Below are positions 8,916 through 17,460 of a DNA stretch of 64,000 nt, in pieces. How positions within the stretch are numbered: position 1 is the first letter of the stretch; each line of letters begins with the position of its first letter. The translations under genes and the position numbers were made by a program. The notes beneath the pieces were generated by a model. It did not search any database. It was not told where the DNA came from and was given only the letters and a program-made list of their open reading frames with translations. The DNA comes from Thalassospira lucentensis (GTDB lineage Bacteria; Pseudomonadota; Alphaproteobacteria; Rhodospirillales; Thalassospiraceae), in contig NZ_CP136684.1 in assembly GCF_032921865.1 (NCBI RefSeq), positions 4,065,001 to 4,129,000 on the forward strand, read 5' to 3'.

Positions 8916-10112
8916 ATGAGCAATGCTGTTGAATTTGATAATATCGACGTCATTTTTGGGGACGAGCAGGCGGAATCGCTGGCCCTCCTCGACGCCGGTA
9001 AAAACCGTGATGAAATAGCCAAGGAAACCGGCAATATCCTTGGCGTTGCCAATGTCAGCTTTGATGTCCCGCAGGGTGAAATCTGCGTTCTGATGGGGCT
9101 TTCGGGCTCGGGTAAATCCTCGTTGCTGCGCTGTGTAAACGGGCTTAACCGCGTTTCACGCGGATCGCTTCGGGTACATGACGGTGACTGGATGGTCGAT
9201 GTCACCAGTTGCGATGCCAATACGCTGCGCGATCTTAGGCGTAAATGCGTTGCCATGGTCTTTCAGCAATTCGGCCTGTTCCCGTGGCGCACCGTCGAAG
9301 ACAATGTCGGCTTTGGCCTTGAGCTTGACGGCATGGGACCGAAGGAACGCCGTGAAATCGTCCGGGAAAAGCTGGCCCTTGTCGGGCTGGATCAGTGGGC
9401 GGGTAAATATGCCCACGAACTTTCAGGCGGCATGCAACAGCGTGTCGGCCTTGCCCGTGCCTTTGCCACCGATGCACCGATCCTTTTGATGGACGAACCG
9501 TTTTCGGCCCTGGACCCGCTGATCCGTAACCGCCTGCAGGACGAGCTTCTTGATCTTCAGGAAAAGCTTAATAAAACCATCCTGTTTGTCAGTCATGATC
9601 TGGACGAGGCCATGAAACTTGGCAATTCAATTGCTATCATGGAAGGTGGCTATGTCGTGCAGCATGGCACGCCCGAAGACATCGCCCTTCGTCCGGCCAA
9701 CGGATATGTCGCCGATTTCGTCGCCCATATGAACCCGGTCAATATCCTGCGCGGTCGCGCCATCATGCATCGTGTTGACAGGGACCAGCGCAACGATTCC
9801 GGCGAACTTCCTGTCGAGGACGAAGATATCCGTATCACGCTTCAGGACGGCATCATCAAGGCCGCCCATAACGGTAAACGGGGCGAGCTGCGACTGATCA
9901 ACTATACCGGTGAATTGCCGGACGATCTGGACGGGACCGACAATTCGGTCATCTTCGTTGCCGATGACACCGTGCTTCTCAAAGACCTGATCGAAATGCG
10001 CAGCATCACGCAGAACCCCGTTCTGCTTACCCGCGAGGGACGCATTTCCGGCACATTGGGCCGCAAGGAATTTTTTGAAAGTTTGACGCAAACGGCATCT
10101 GTGATAGAATAA
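8916..10112 (+). CDS. choV: Choline/betaine ABC transporter ATP-binding protein
   Basis: A 398-residue ABC ATPase of the ProV type. Walker A is GLSGSGKS (about residues 61-68), the Q-loop lies in VFQQFGLFPWRTV, the signature is LSGGMQQRVGLARA, and Walker B with the D-loop is ILLMDEPFSALDP; the H-loop is FVSHDLDEA. The C-terminal 120 residues after the ATPase core form the accessory domain of this subfamily. It completes choXWV and is followed by a strong terminator. Confidence 0.92.
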   Translation: MSNAVEFDNIDVIFGDEQAESLALLDAGKNRDEIAKETGNILGVANVSFDVPQGEICVLMGLSGSGKSSLLRCVNGLNRVSRGSLRVHDGDWMVDVTSCDANTLRDLRRKCVAMVFQQFGLFPWRTVEDNVGFGLELDGMGPKERREIVREKLALVGLDQWAGKYAHELSGGMQQRVGLARAFATDAPILLMDEPFSALDPLIRNRLQDELLDLQEKLNKTILFVSHDLDEAMKLGNSIAIMEGGYVVQHGTPEDIALRPANGYVADFVAHMNPVNILRGRAIMHRVDRDQRNDSGELPVEDEDIRITLQDGIIKAAHNGKRGELRLINYTGELPDDLDGTDNSVIFVADDTVLLKDLIEMRSITQNPVLLTREGRISGTLGRKEFFESLTQTASVIE

Positions 10113-10140
10113 TTCGCATCGCACAAGAGTGCGGATAATT

Positions 10141-10176
10141 TGGGCGGTTGATTGGTTATCAACCGCCCATTTTTTT
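10141..10176 (+). terminator. Rho-independent terminator after choV
   Basis: A perfect 12-base stem (TGGGCGGTTGAT with ATCAACCGCCCA, loop TGGTT) followed by seven T. It ends the choXWV transcript 29 bases after the choV stop. Confidence 0.9.
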
Positions 10177-10194
10177 GGCGAAAAGGGGATAGTT

Positions 10195-10488
10195 ATGCAG
10201 TCTGGATTGCAGCTAGAACTTGACTTCCCGCCCCTCAATACGACTTTCAAGTTTAAGAAGACACAAGTCTTTCCGATAAAAAGACTACGTACTAAACCCG
10301 GCTATCATCACAGAAAAATTGTGGTTACCCGCATTGAAAATGAAACCGGAAATCATTCTTTCTTGACTTACGAAACTCTGGTGCCTGCTCGTAAAATGCA
10401 AACGACTGAGACAATCAATGATGCCGCCAAGCGAGAATTAATCATGTTTATGTGCCAATACCTACTAGATGCGTCGAACGACAGTTAG
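10195..10488 (+). CDS. Small protein of unknown function, AT-rich
   Basis: I do not recognise this 97-residue protein. It starts at an ATG with AAGGGGAT upstream, directly after the choV terminator, so it probably has its own promoter or depends on read-through. It is basic in the first half (KFKKTQVFPIKRLRTKPGYHHRK), has no signal peptide or membrane segment, and ends in a helical-looking stretch (AAKRELIMFMCQYLLDA). Its base composition is visibly poorer in GC than the neighbours, with codons such as AAA, ATA and CTA used freely, which suggests recent acquisition. It converges with moaD and their stop codons overlap. Confidence 0.6.
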   Translation: MQSGLQLELDFPPLNTTFKFKKTQVFPIKRLRTKPGYHHRKIVVTRIENETGNHSFLTYETLVPARKMQTTETINDAAKRELIMFMCQYLLDASNDS

Positions 10489-10736
10489 CCACCGGTTACC
10501 GGCGGGAACAGCGCGATTTCACTCGCACCGCGTACATCGCGATCGCCTTGCGCATATTCCTGATCAACTGCCACCCGAATAATAGCCGGATCGGCCAGCG
10601 CATCGGCGAAATTCGCTCCCCTGCCCGGCATCCATGCCAGAAGGTCGGCAACGGTTTTCACATTTTCCGGCAGTTCAATATCTTCCTCGGCCATGCCGAT
10701 ACGGTCTTTGACCCAGGAAAAATAAACCAGCTTCAT
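10485..10736 (-). CDS. moaD: MoaD-like molybdopterin synthase sulfur-carrier subunit
   Basis: An 83-residue beta-grasp (ubiquitin-like) protein ending in VTGG, the diglycine tail that is thiocarboxylated and donates sulfur for molybdopterin synthesis. KLVYFSWVKDRIG at the N-terminus and SEIALFPPVTGG at the C-terminus match MoaD. No moaE, moaC or moeB lies nearby, so this copy is an orphan and could instead serve another sulfur-transfer system. Its stop overlaps that of the convergent small gene. Confidence 0.82.
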   Translation of the reverse strand: MKLVYFSWVKDRIGMAEEDIELPENVKTVADLLAWMPGRGANFADALADPAIIRVAVDQEYAQGDRDVRGASEIALFPPVTGG

Positions 10737-10820
10737 CTTCTATCCCGTTCACTTCAGGTCTGTGCTTGGCCGCATGCTTGCGCAAACACCCGCAATCCGC
10801 AAGCCCCGATCACGTCCTGT

Positions 10821-11765
10821 TTACGGATAAACAAAATAACCATCCGGCGCACTGCCCAGCCGCCCGGTCAGGTTATCAATGAAAAACCGTTCCGCCCGGC
10901 CAAGCGACATGCGCGGATTGGTCACCAGATAGATATCAATTGCGGGTGGCGCATCATAGGGTGGCAGGCGCCATAACTGCCCGCGTTCCATCGCGTTTTG
11001 CACGACATGGATCGGCAACGGACCAATCCCAAGCCCCGCATTGATCAGGCGGCGCACTTCTTCCAGATGTGGGCTGGTGGCGATCACCTTGCCTTTCATG
11101 CCTTCGCGCGCACGTAAAACCGCAACCGGGGCCAGCGCATCGGAAAGCTGATCGGTGGAAAACGACACGAATGCCTCGTTGCGCAAATCGGCAAGTGTCA
11201 GGTTTTCCCGGCCAAACAAATGATGTGTCGGCCCGCAAAAGAACCCGAAATGTTCACGATACAGTTTGCGATATTCCAGCCGGGGATGCTGTTCATTCAC
11301 CAGACAGATGCCGAAACTTGCCTGCTGGGACAGGACCTGACTTGTGACATGGGCGGATGTCGCGACATTGATTTCATAGGTGACTTCGGGATGTTCGCGA
11401 TTGAATTCAAACAACGCATCGTCAAGCGGCGGAAACACCACGTGACTTGCCAGCCACAAATGCAAATGCCCGCTTAGCTGATTGCCACTGTCCGACATCA
11501 CATCGGAAAGTCGACCAATCGCCCCGCAAATTTCGCGGCATTCATGATAAAGCGCCAATCCCTGTTCGGTGACCTCAAACCGGCCGCGTTCCCGGTCAAT
11601 CAGACGTGCACCGATCTGATCTTCAAGCCGTTTAAGCGCATTGCTGACACTGGGCTGGCGCAAAAGCAGCCGGTTGGCCGCCCCGGTGATCGACCGTTCT
11701 TCGACAATCACTGTAAAGGTATGCAACAGGTTCCAGTCGAATTGCCGTTTTAAAAGGTCGCTCAT
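10821..11765 (-). CDS. LysR-family transcriptional regulator
   Basis: A 314-residue LTTR: winged helix at the N-terminus (FTVIVEERSITGAANRLLLR followed by QPSVSNALKRLEDQIG) and a type 2 periplasmic-binding-like effector domain from about residue 95. I start it at MSDLLKRQFDWN because GAGGAA precedes that ATG; an ATG four codons upstream has no ribosome site and lies within a palindrome. The gene is divergent from the ABC transporter and catabolic run that starts at 11918, the classical layout for an LTTR controlling its neighbour. The inducer is unknown. Confidence 0.85.
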   Translation of the reverse strand: MSDLLKRQFDWNLLHTFTVIVEERSITGAANRLLLRQPSVSNALKRLEDQIGARLIDRERGRFEVTEQGLALYHECREICGAIGRLSDVMSDSGNQLSGHLHLWLASHVVFPPLDDALFEFNREHPEVTYEINVATSAHVTSQVLSQQASFGICLVNEQHPRLEYRKLYREHFGFFCGPTHHLFGRENLTLADLRNEAFVSFSTDQLSDALAPVAVLRAREGMKGKVIATSPHLEEVRRLINAGLGIGPLPIHVVQNAMERGQLWRLPPYDAPPAIDIYLVTNPRMSLGRAERFFIDNLTGRLGSAPDGYFVYP

Positions 11766-11774
11766 TTCCTCACC

Positions 11775-11791
11775 CATAGCAATTGGCTATG
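11775..11791. promoter_or_regulatory. Candidate LysR-type box (T-N11-A)
   Basis: CATAGC-AATTG-GCTATG is a perfect 6-base inverted repeat with a 5-base spacer and contains TAGCAATTGGCTA, the T-N11-A form bound by LTTRs. It lies ten bases upstream of the preferred lysR start in the divergent gap. Confidence 0.5.
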
Positions 11792-11917
11792 CAATCCATT
11801 CTACTTATCTATTTGCGCTATGTGCAAGTCTGGGGTGAAATGGTCAGACATATTCATTCACGGCCAGATAACCGCGCATGGCAGGCAATTGCCAGAGCAC
11901 AATAACGGGAGGCAAAA

Positions 11918-12790
11918 ATGGCCGCAGATGTAGCCGGGGCACGCAGAACGCCCTGGGTCCTGCTATCGCCGTCACTGGCGACGATATCGCTGTTATTGAT
12001 CATCCCGATGATGTTCATCGTGGTTTATTCATTCTGGCTGCGCACCGCAACCGGTGCCGATCAGGTTGGGTTTTATCTCGATAACTGGGTCGAAGTCCTT
12101 GGCGACCGGTTTTACCGCGACATTCTGTTTCAGACCTTTGCCATTGCCTTTTACACCACGGTGATCTGTGCGCTGGTTGGCTATATCCCGGCTTATTTCG
12201 TCGCCAACACGCCGATGAAATCCAAAACGTTCCTGCTGTTGATGCTGATGCTGCCCTTCTGGATCAGCTACATCATCCGCACCATGTCCTGGATCAACAT
12301 CCTTGGCACTTCGGGCGCGCTCAACACATTGATGCTGTCGCTTGGCATCATCGATGAACCGATCCAGATGCTCTATAATCAGACCACGGTTATTCTGGGC
12401 CTTGTGCATTATCTGCTGCCCTTCATGATCCTGAATGTCTATGTCAGTCTGGATGGTATTGACAAAAACCTGACCGAGGCCGCTCAAAGCCTTGGCTGCA
12501 CCGGCTGGCAGGCCTTCCGCGAAGTCACCCTGCCGCTGTCCTTCCCCGGTCTTGCTGCCGGATCCCTGTTATGTTTCGTGCTGGCCGCGGGCACCTATAT
12601 CACCCCGATTGTTCTGGGTGGCCCGCGTGACGCGATGTTTGCCAATCTCGTGTTCGAGGCCATCGTCACACAGCTTAACTGGCCGCTGGGGTCCGCTCTT
12701 TCGCTTGTCCTGCTGGCGCTTCTGGGTGCGCTGGTTGTCATTTACACCCGTTATCTTGGCGTCGATCAGATCGCCAAAAGCTTCAAATAG
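11918..12790 (+). CDS. PotB-like ABC transporter permease
   Basis: A 290-residue permease of the spermidine/putrescine (PotB) family with about six membrane segments. LMLPFWISYIIRTMSWINIL and the EAA loop EAAQSLGCTGWQAFREVTLP are hallmarks of the family. It opens the gene run at 11.9-22.3 kb and is followed 10 bases later by a PotC-like permease. PotBC-type permeases also serve opines, amino-acid derivatives and other cationic compounds, so family membership does not fix the substrate. Confidence 0.88.
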   Translation: MAADVAGARRTPWVLLSPSLATISLLLIIPMMFIVVYSFWLRTATGADQVGFYLDNWVEVLGDRFYRDILFQTFAIAFYTTVICALVGYIPAYFVANTPMKSKTFLLLMLMLPFWISYIIRTMSWINILGTSGALNTLMLSLGIIDEPIQMLYNQTTVILGLVHYLLPFMILNVYVSLDGIDKNLTEAAQSLGCTGWQAFREVTLPLSFPGLAAGSLLCFVLAAGTYITPIVLGGPRDAMFANLVFEAIVTQLNWPLGSALSLVLLALLGALVVIYTRYLGVDQIAKSFK

Positions 12791-12800
12791 GGGGAATGTA

Positions 12801-13610
12801 ATGATGTCCGGCTGGTCCCTGATCCGTATCGCAACCATCCTTGTTTATCTGTTTCTTTTTGCGCCGGTTGCGGTTGTCATTCTGCTGGCCTTCAATGCCA
12901 ACCAGTTCGGCGCCTTCCCGATCGAAGGCTTTTCCATGCGCTGGTTCGAAGCATTATGGAACAATGATGCGATTGTACGGGCATTCAAAACGTCCCTGAT
13001 ACTCGGCGCGCTGACCAGTGCCATTTCAACGACACTGGGCACGCTCGCAGCCCTTGCCATGGTCAGGTACGATTTTCCGGGGAAGCGCTCAATCTCGACG
13101 CTTCTGGTTGCTCCGATCCTGATACCTGAAGTCGTCCTGGCTGTGGCTCTTTTGCTGTTTCTGCAATTCCTGTCGATGCCCAAAAGCTTTGGCCTGCTTT
13201 TGATGGGACATGTCGTATTTACCCTGCCCTTCGTGGTTCTGGTGGTTCAGGCGCGCCTTGTATCAATCCGGCGCGACGTCGAAGAAGCCGCCATGAGCCT
13301 TGGCGCGACACCGATCCAGACATTCTTTGAAATCACCCTGCCGCTGATGATGCCGGCCGTCATGGCCGGGATGCTGTTTTCGTTCACCATCTCGTTTGAC
13401 GACATCACCGGAACCCTGTTCTGGAAACCGGGCGGTGTCGAAACTGTCCCGACCCAGATTTTTGCCATGCTGCGCAATTCCATCAGCCCGGAAATCAATG
13501 CACTGGGGGCAGTGATGGTGATTTTCACCATTGCCTTGCCGCTGATTGCGACCGCAATCGCGCGTGTGGCATCTGCGCAAAAAATACGGGCACAGAAAAC
13601 AACAGCATAA
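12801..13610 (+). CDS. PotC-like ABC transporter permease
   Basis: A 269-residue permease with six predicted membrane segments. FNANQFGAFPIEGFSMRWFE and the EAA loop EAAMSLGATPIQTFFEITLP are PotC features. The start is ATG at 12801 with GGGGA upstream; an open extension further upstream lies inside the potB-like gene in another frame and is not used. It partners the 11918-12790 permease. Confidence 0.88.
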   Translation: MMSGWSLIRIATILVYLFLFAPVAVVILLAFNANQFGAFPIEGFSMRWFEALWNNDAIVRAFKTSLILGALTSAISTTLGTLAALAMVRYDFPGKRSISTLLVAPILIPEVVLAVALLLFLQFLSMPKSFGLLLMGHVVFTLPFVVLVVQARLVSIRRDVEEAAMSLGATPIQTFFEITLPLMMPAVMAGMLFSFTISFDDITGTLFWKPGGVETVPTQIFAMLRNSISPEINALGAVMVIFTIALPLIATAIARVASAQKIRAQKTTA

Positions 13611-13716
13611 CGCACAACCAGATACCGCGGGAAACCGCCAAAACCAACAACAAGACCCAAAAGAAGACCATAAGACCGACAAGAAAACGGATAAAAACCT
13701 TTATCAGGAGGCCTAA

Positions 13717-14871
13717 ATGGACGAGACGAAACGCTATGAACGCCTGCTCACCCGCCTTAAAGACGGCGATATCAACCGTCGCACTTTCCTGACCATTCTG
13801 GGGGCTGCGGGTGTCACCGCCGGGATCACCGGTGGCCCGATGGGCATGCTGGCCCGCAACGCCCTTGCCGCAACACCAGAACAGGTCCGCTTTGACGGCT
13901 GGGGCGGCGTGGTATCCGAAGCATTCGAAAAATATGCCTTCGCCCCCTATACCGAAAAAACCGGTATCAAGGTCGTATCAGGCACCTTTGGCGGGGCGGA
14001 TGAATATGTCGCCCGCGTCAAGGCCGGCCAACCGGGCGAGTTCAACCTTGCCCACCTGTCGGGTGTGTTTGACTATGCCCGCTATCATGGGCTGGAACTG
14101 ACGTCCGAGCTGAACGAAGCCAATATTCCGAACCTCAAAAACGTTATTCCCGGCCTGATCGAACCGCTGCGCAAAATCACCGGTGGCACCATTTCGGCAG
14201 TCCCGTATGATTACGGCACCACCGGCATTGCCTATAACCGCAAATATATCAGCGATGATGAAGCCAAGGCCAAAGGTGCCAAGCTGATGGTCGATGAAGC
14301 TTACAAGGGCAAGATCGGCGGCTGGGGTGAATGGAAAACCCGCGTCTGGTACGGTGCCCTGCAATCCGATCAGGACCCGAATGCGATCAAGGATATCGAT
14401 GCCGTCTGGGACATGATCCGTGCCCATCGCGATCTCGCCCTGAAATACTGGAGCTCAGGGGCCGAACTGATGAGCCTTCTGGCCGAAGAAGAAATCTATG
14501 TCACCGAAGGCTGGTCCGGCCGCATCAAGGCATTGCAGGATCAGGGCCACGATATCGGCTATCACGACCCGAAAGGCGGTCTTGGTTGGCAGGAATGCCT
14601 GTTCGTTCTGCGCGGAAGCCCGATGGCCGCCTGTGAAGAACTTCTGAACTTCATGCTTGAACCCGAAGTCGCGATTGCGGTTGCCGAAGGCCAAAGCTAT
14701 CCGCCTGCCCTTGACCCGCAGAAAGTCGAACTCGGCAAAGTCATCCCGACCCTGCCCGCGTTTGATCCATCCGGCACACTCAAGGAACTCAGCTTCTTTG
14801 ATCCGGCCTATTGGAACGAACACGAAGCCGACTGGTCGAAAACCTTCTCGCGGGTTCAGCGCGGCTACTAG
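13717..14871 (+). CDS. PotD/PotF-like extracellular solute-binding protein with Tat signal
   Basis: A 384-residue family 1/PotD-type binding protein. The N-terminus carries a twin-arginine signal: NRRTFLT around residues 20-26, a hydrophobic stretch, and likely cleavage after ALA near residue 51. The mature protein has the two-lobe pattern with VPYDYGTTGIAYNRKY near the middle. A strong AGGAGG ribosome site precedes the ATG. A GC-rich hairpin follows before the ATPase gene. Export by Tat is common for this group and implies cytoplasmic folding. Confidence 0.87.
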   Translation: MDETKRYERLLTRLKDGDINRRTFLTILGAAGVTAGITGGPMGMLARNALAATPEQVRFDGWGGVVSEAFEKYAFAPYTEKTGIKVVSGTFGGADEYVARVKAGQPGEFNLAHLSGVFDYARYHGLELTSELNEANIPNLKNVIPGLIEPLRKITGGTISAVPYDYGTTGIAYNRKYISDDEAKAKGAKLMVDEAYKGKIGGWGEWKTRVWYGALQSDQDPNAIKDIDAVWDMIRAHRDLALKYWSSGAELMSLLAEEEIYVTEGWSGRIKALQDQGHDIGYHDPKGGLGWQECLFVLRGSPMAACEELLNFMLEPEVAIAVAEGQSYPPALDPQKVELGKVIPTLPAFDPSGTLKELSFFDPAYWNEHEADWSKTFSRVQRGY

Positions 14872-14898
14872 GCCGGACTGATCGCATAAACCGGATCT

Positions 14899-14927
14899 CC
14901 GGTCGCTGGTTTCAAACTGGCGACCGG
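14899..14927 (+). other. Intercistronic hairpin between binding-protein and ATPase genes
   Basis: CCGGTCGC (14899-14906) pairs perfectly with GCGACCGG (14920-14927), and an inner GTTT/AAAC extends the stem. It follows the binding-protein stop by 28 bases. Confidence 0.55.
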
Positions 14928-14962
14928 GGCACCACCGCCTTTTTCTGACAGGGTTATTTGTG

Positions 14963-16060
14963 ATGGCTGACATCGAAAATGCGGTCGAACTGCAAAATGT
15001 CGTCAAGCGTTACGGCGAATTTACCGCCGTGCAGCGCATGGATCTGACCGTGCCTGACAACAGTTTCGTGACCTTTCTGGGTCCGTCGGGTTGCGGCAAG
15101 ACCACGACACTTCGCATGATTGCCGGACTGACCGACATTACCGAGGGTGATTTGCTGATCCGTGGCAAACGGGTCAATGCCCTGCCGATCCACAAACGCA
15201 ATCTGGGACTGGTGTTTCAGAACTACGCCCTGTTCCCGCATAAATCGATTTACGACAATATCGCCTTTGGCCTGAAATACCGCAAAGTGTCCAAATCCGA
15301 CATCCGGGAAAAGGTCAATCGTGCCCTTGATCTTGTGCAACTGCCTCATGTCGCCGACAGGTATCCCAGTCAGCTTTCCGGCGGACAACAGCAGCGCATT
15401 GCGCTCGCGCGCGCCATCGTGATCGAACCCGATGTGTTGTTGCTTGATGAACCGCTATCCGCCCTTGACGCCAACCTGCGCGAAGAAATGCGGGTCGAAC
15501 TTAAACGCATTCAGCGCGAACTGGGTATTGCTACGGTTTTTGTGACCCACGATCAGTCCGAAGCCCTTGCCATGTCCGACAAGCTGGTGGTGATGAATAA
15601 TGGTGTTGTCGAACAGGAAGGCGCACCTGAAGAAGTCTATAACAATCCCGCATCGGCCTTTGTTGCCGACTTCCTTGGGCATTCCAATATCATTCCCGCC
15701 GCCCTTGGCGCACCGGATGCGGCCTTTACCAATGTCGCCCTGCAAAGTGGGGAAACATTGCTGACGACATCCGAACAGACTGCCAAAGCCAACGGATCAA
15801 AAGATGTTCGCGCCGTTATCCGCGCTGAAAAAATCGGGCTATCGGATCAGAATGGTGCCACAGACGGTGTGATCGCCATCCCCGGCAGGATCAAAACGGT
15901 CGACTATCTGGGGCAGCAGGCCCGCTATTTCGTCACGGCCAATGGTCGTGACTGGCAGGTGATCAACCCGATTGATGCCCGCCCCCATCACGAAGGTGCC
16001 GATGTGTTCATGCACATTGCCGCCCGAAATTGTGTGTTGTTGCCCGGTCATCACGACTGA
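14963..16060 (+). CDS. PotA-like ABC transporter ATP-binding protein
   Basis: A 365-residue ATPase of the PotA/UgpC group. Walker A is GPSGCGKT (about residues 40-47), the Q-loop is VFQNYALFPH, the signature is LSGGQQQRIALARA, Walker B is VLLLDEPLSALD and the H-loop is FVTHDQSEA. The C-terminal TOBE domain (from about residue 275) is typical of PotA. A GTG one codon earlier is an alternative start. It completes the importer formed with the genes at 11918, 12801 and 13717. Confidence 0.9.
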   Translation: MADIENAVELQNVVKRYGEFTAVQRMDLTVPDNSFVTFLGPSGCGKTTTLRMIAGLTDITEGDLLIRGKRVNALPIHKRNLGLVFQNYALFPHKSIYDNIAFGLKYRKVSKSDIREKVNRALDLVQLPHVADRYPSQLSGGQQQRIALARAIVIEPDVLLLDEPLSALDANLREEMRVELKRIQRELGIATVFVTHDQSEALAMSDKLVVMNNGVVEQEGAPEEVYNNPASAFVADFLGHSNIIPAALGAPDAAFTNVALQSGETLLTTSEQTAKANGSKDVRAVIRAEKIGLSDQNGATDGVIAIPGRIKTVDYLGQQARYFVTANGRDWQVINPIDARPHHEGADVFMHIAARNCVLLPGHHD

Positions 16061-16071
16061 CCGGATCTGGA

Positions 16072-17460
16072 GTGCCACCCGAAGTGACGCATGATACCCC
16101 CAACAAAACCGGCCATAACCGGGAATCCCGCCTGTTTTATCAAAGCCGTTCGCGCCGGCCGCTGATTGACCGTGCCAAGGGCGTCTATATGTGGGATGTC
16201 GATGGCAAACGCTATATCGACGCCTCCAGCGGTGCGATGGTCAGCAATATCGGCCATAGCGACCCGCGCGTGATTGCCGCAATGAATGCGCAGCTTGAAA
16301 AAGCCAGTTTCGCCTATCGCCTGCATTTTGAAAATGATGCGGCCGAAAATCTGGCATTCCGCTTGGCCGAACGCGCACCGGGCGATCTTGAACGGGTATT
16401 CTTTGTCTCCGGCGGGTCCGAAGCCGTCGAAAGCTGCATCAAGCTTGCCCGGCAATACGCGTTGGCCAAGGGGCAAGCCCAGCGGACCAAGATCATTTCG
16501 CGTTTCCCCAGCTATCACGGTTCAACCCTTGGTGCGCTTGCCATCACCGGCTATACGCCAATGCATGCGCCCTTCGCCCCGATGATGGTCGATCAACCGA
16601 AAATCCCGGCCCCGACCTGCTATCTGGATCACGATGATCTGACTGATCATGAACGCGGCCTGAAATACGCCAACATGTTAGAGGCCGAAATACTCAAACA
16701 GGGTCCGGAAACTGTTCTTGGTTTCATCATGGAACCGGTTGGCGGGGCTGCGACCGGCGCACTGGTCGCGCCTGACAGCTACTATGCCCGTATCCGCGAA
16801 ATCTGCGATCAATACGGCATTCTTCTGATCTATGACGAGGTCATGACGGGTGCCGGGCGCACCGGCAAATATTTCGCTGCCGAACATTGGGGCATCACGC
16901 CGGATATCTTGGCCGTGTCAAAGGGATTGGCTGCCGGTTATGCCCCGCTGGGGGCGATGATTGCGCCTGATCGTATTGTCGGACCGGTTCTTGATCATGG
17001 CGGGTTTATTCACGGTTATACCTATGCCGGAAATCCGATGGCCTGTGCAGCGGGCAACGCGGTTCTTGATGTCATCGACGAAGACAACCTTCTGGAAAAT
17101 GCGACCCAAAGCGGGGCGGGATTAAAGGCCGAACTTGGCAAACTTGCCGCTGATTTTCCGTTTATCGGCGATGTGCGTGGCCTTGGATTACTTCTTGCGG
17201 TCGAACTGGTCAAAGACCGCGAAACCATGGAACCGATTGATCCCAAACATCTTGCGGCTGCCCGCCTTGTGGATATTGCCTATGACAAGGGCTTGATCAT
17301 TTACTGGCGTCGCACCCGCGGCGGTTATCGCGGTGATCATGTGATGGTCTGCCCGCCCATGACGATCACACCCCATCAGTTTGACGACATCCTCATTCCG
17401 TTGCGCGCCGCCCTTGGCGACCTTCAGGACGAACTCACCCGTGCCGGAGCCTTCGCATGA
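16072..17460 (+). CDS. Class III PLP-dependent aminotransferase
   Basis: A 462-residue fold-type I aminotransferase of the omega-amino acid/diamine group. The pyridine-ring aspartate region reads LIYDEVMTGAGRTG, and the Schiff-base lysine is in VSKGLAAGYAPLGA; HGYTYAGNPMACAA is the next conserved block. It would move an amino group from the imported amine or amino acid to a keto acid. No ATG is available at the front, so the start is probably the GTG at 16072, 12 bases after the ATPase stop; a GTG at 16084 is the alternative. The last four bases overlap the BKACE gene (ATGA), so the two are translationally coupled. Confidence 0.88.
   Translation: MPPEVTHDTPNKTGHNRESRLFYQSRSRRPLIDRAKGVYMWDVDGKRYIDASSGAMVSNIGHSDPRVIAAMNAQLEKASFAYRLHFENDAAENLAFRLAERAPGDLERVFFVSGGSEAVESCIKLARQYALAKGQAQRTKIISRFPSYHGSTLGALAITGYTPMHAPFAPMMVDQPKIPAPTCYLDHDDLTDHERGLKYANMLEAEILKQGPETVLGFIMEPVGGAATGALVAPDSYYARIREICDQYGILLIYDEVMTGAGRTGKYFAAEHWGITPDILAVSKGLAAGYAPLGAMIAPDRIVGPVLDHGGFIHGYTYAGNPMACAAGNAVLDVIDEDNLLENATQSGAGLKAELGKLAADFPFIGDVRGLGLLLAVELVKDRETMEPIDPKHLAAARLVDIAYDKGLIIYWRRTRGGYRGDHVMVCPPMTITPHQFDDILIPLRAALGDLQDELTRAGAFA

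Noticed and set aside
10195..10736. Toxin-antitoxin pair formed by the small AT-rich gene and moaD
   Set aside because: The genes are convergent and moaD is a recognised cofactor gene; no toxin or antitoxin motif is seen.
12492..12800. N-terminal extension of the PotC-like permease
   Set aside because: It reads through the upstream permease in another frame; the ATG at 12801 has a ribosome site and gives the normal family length.
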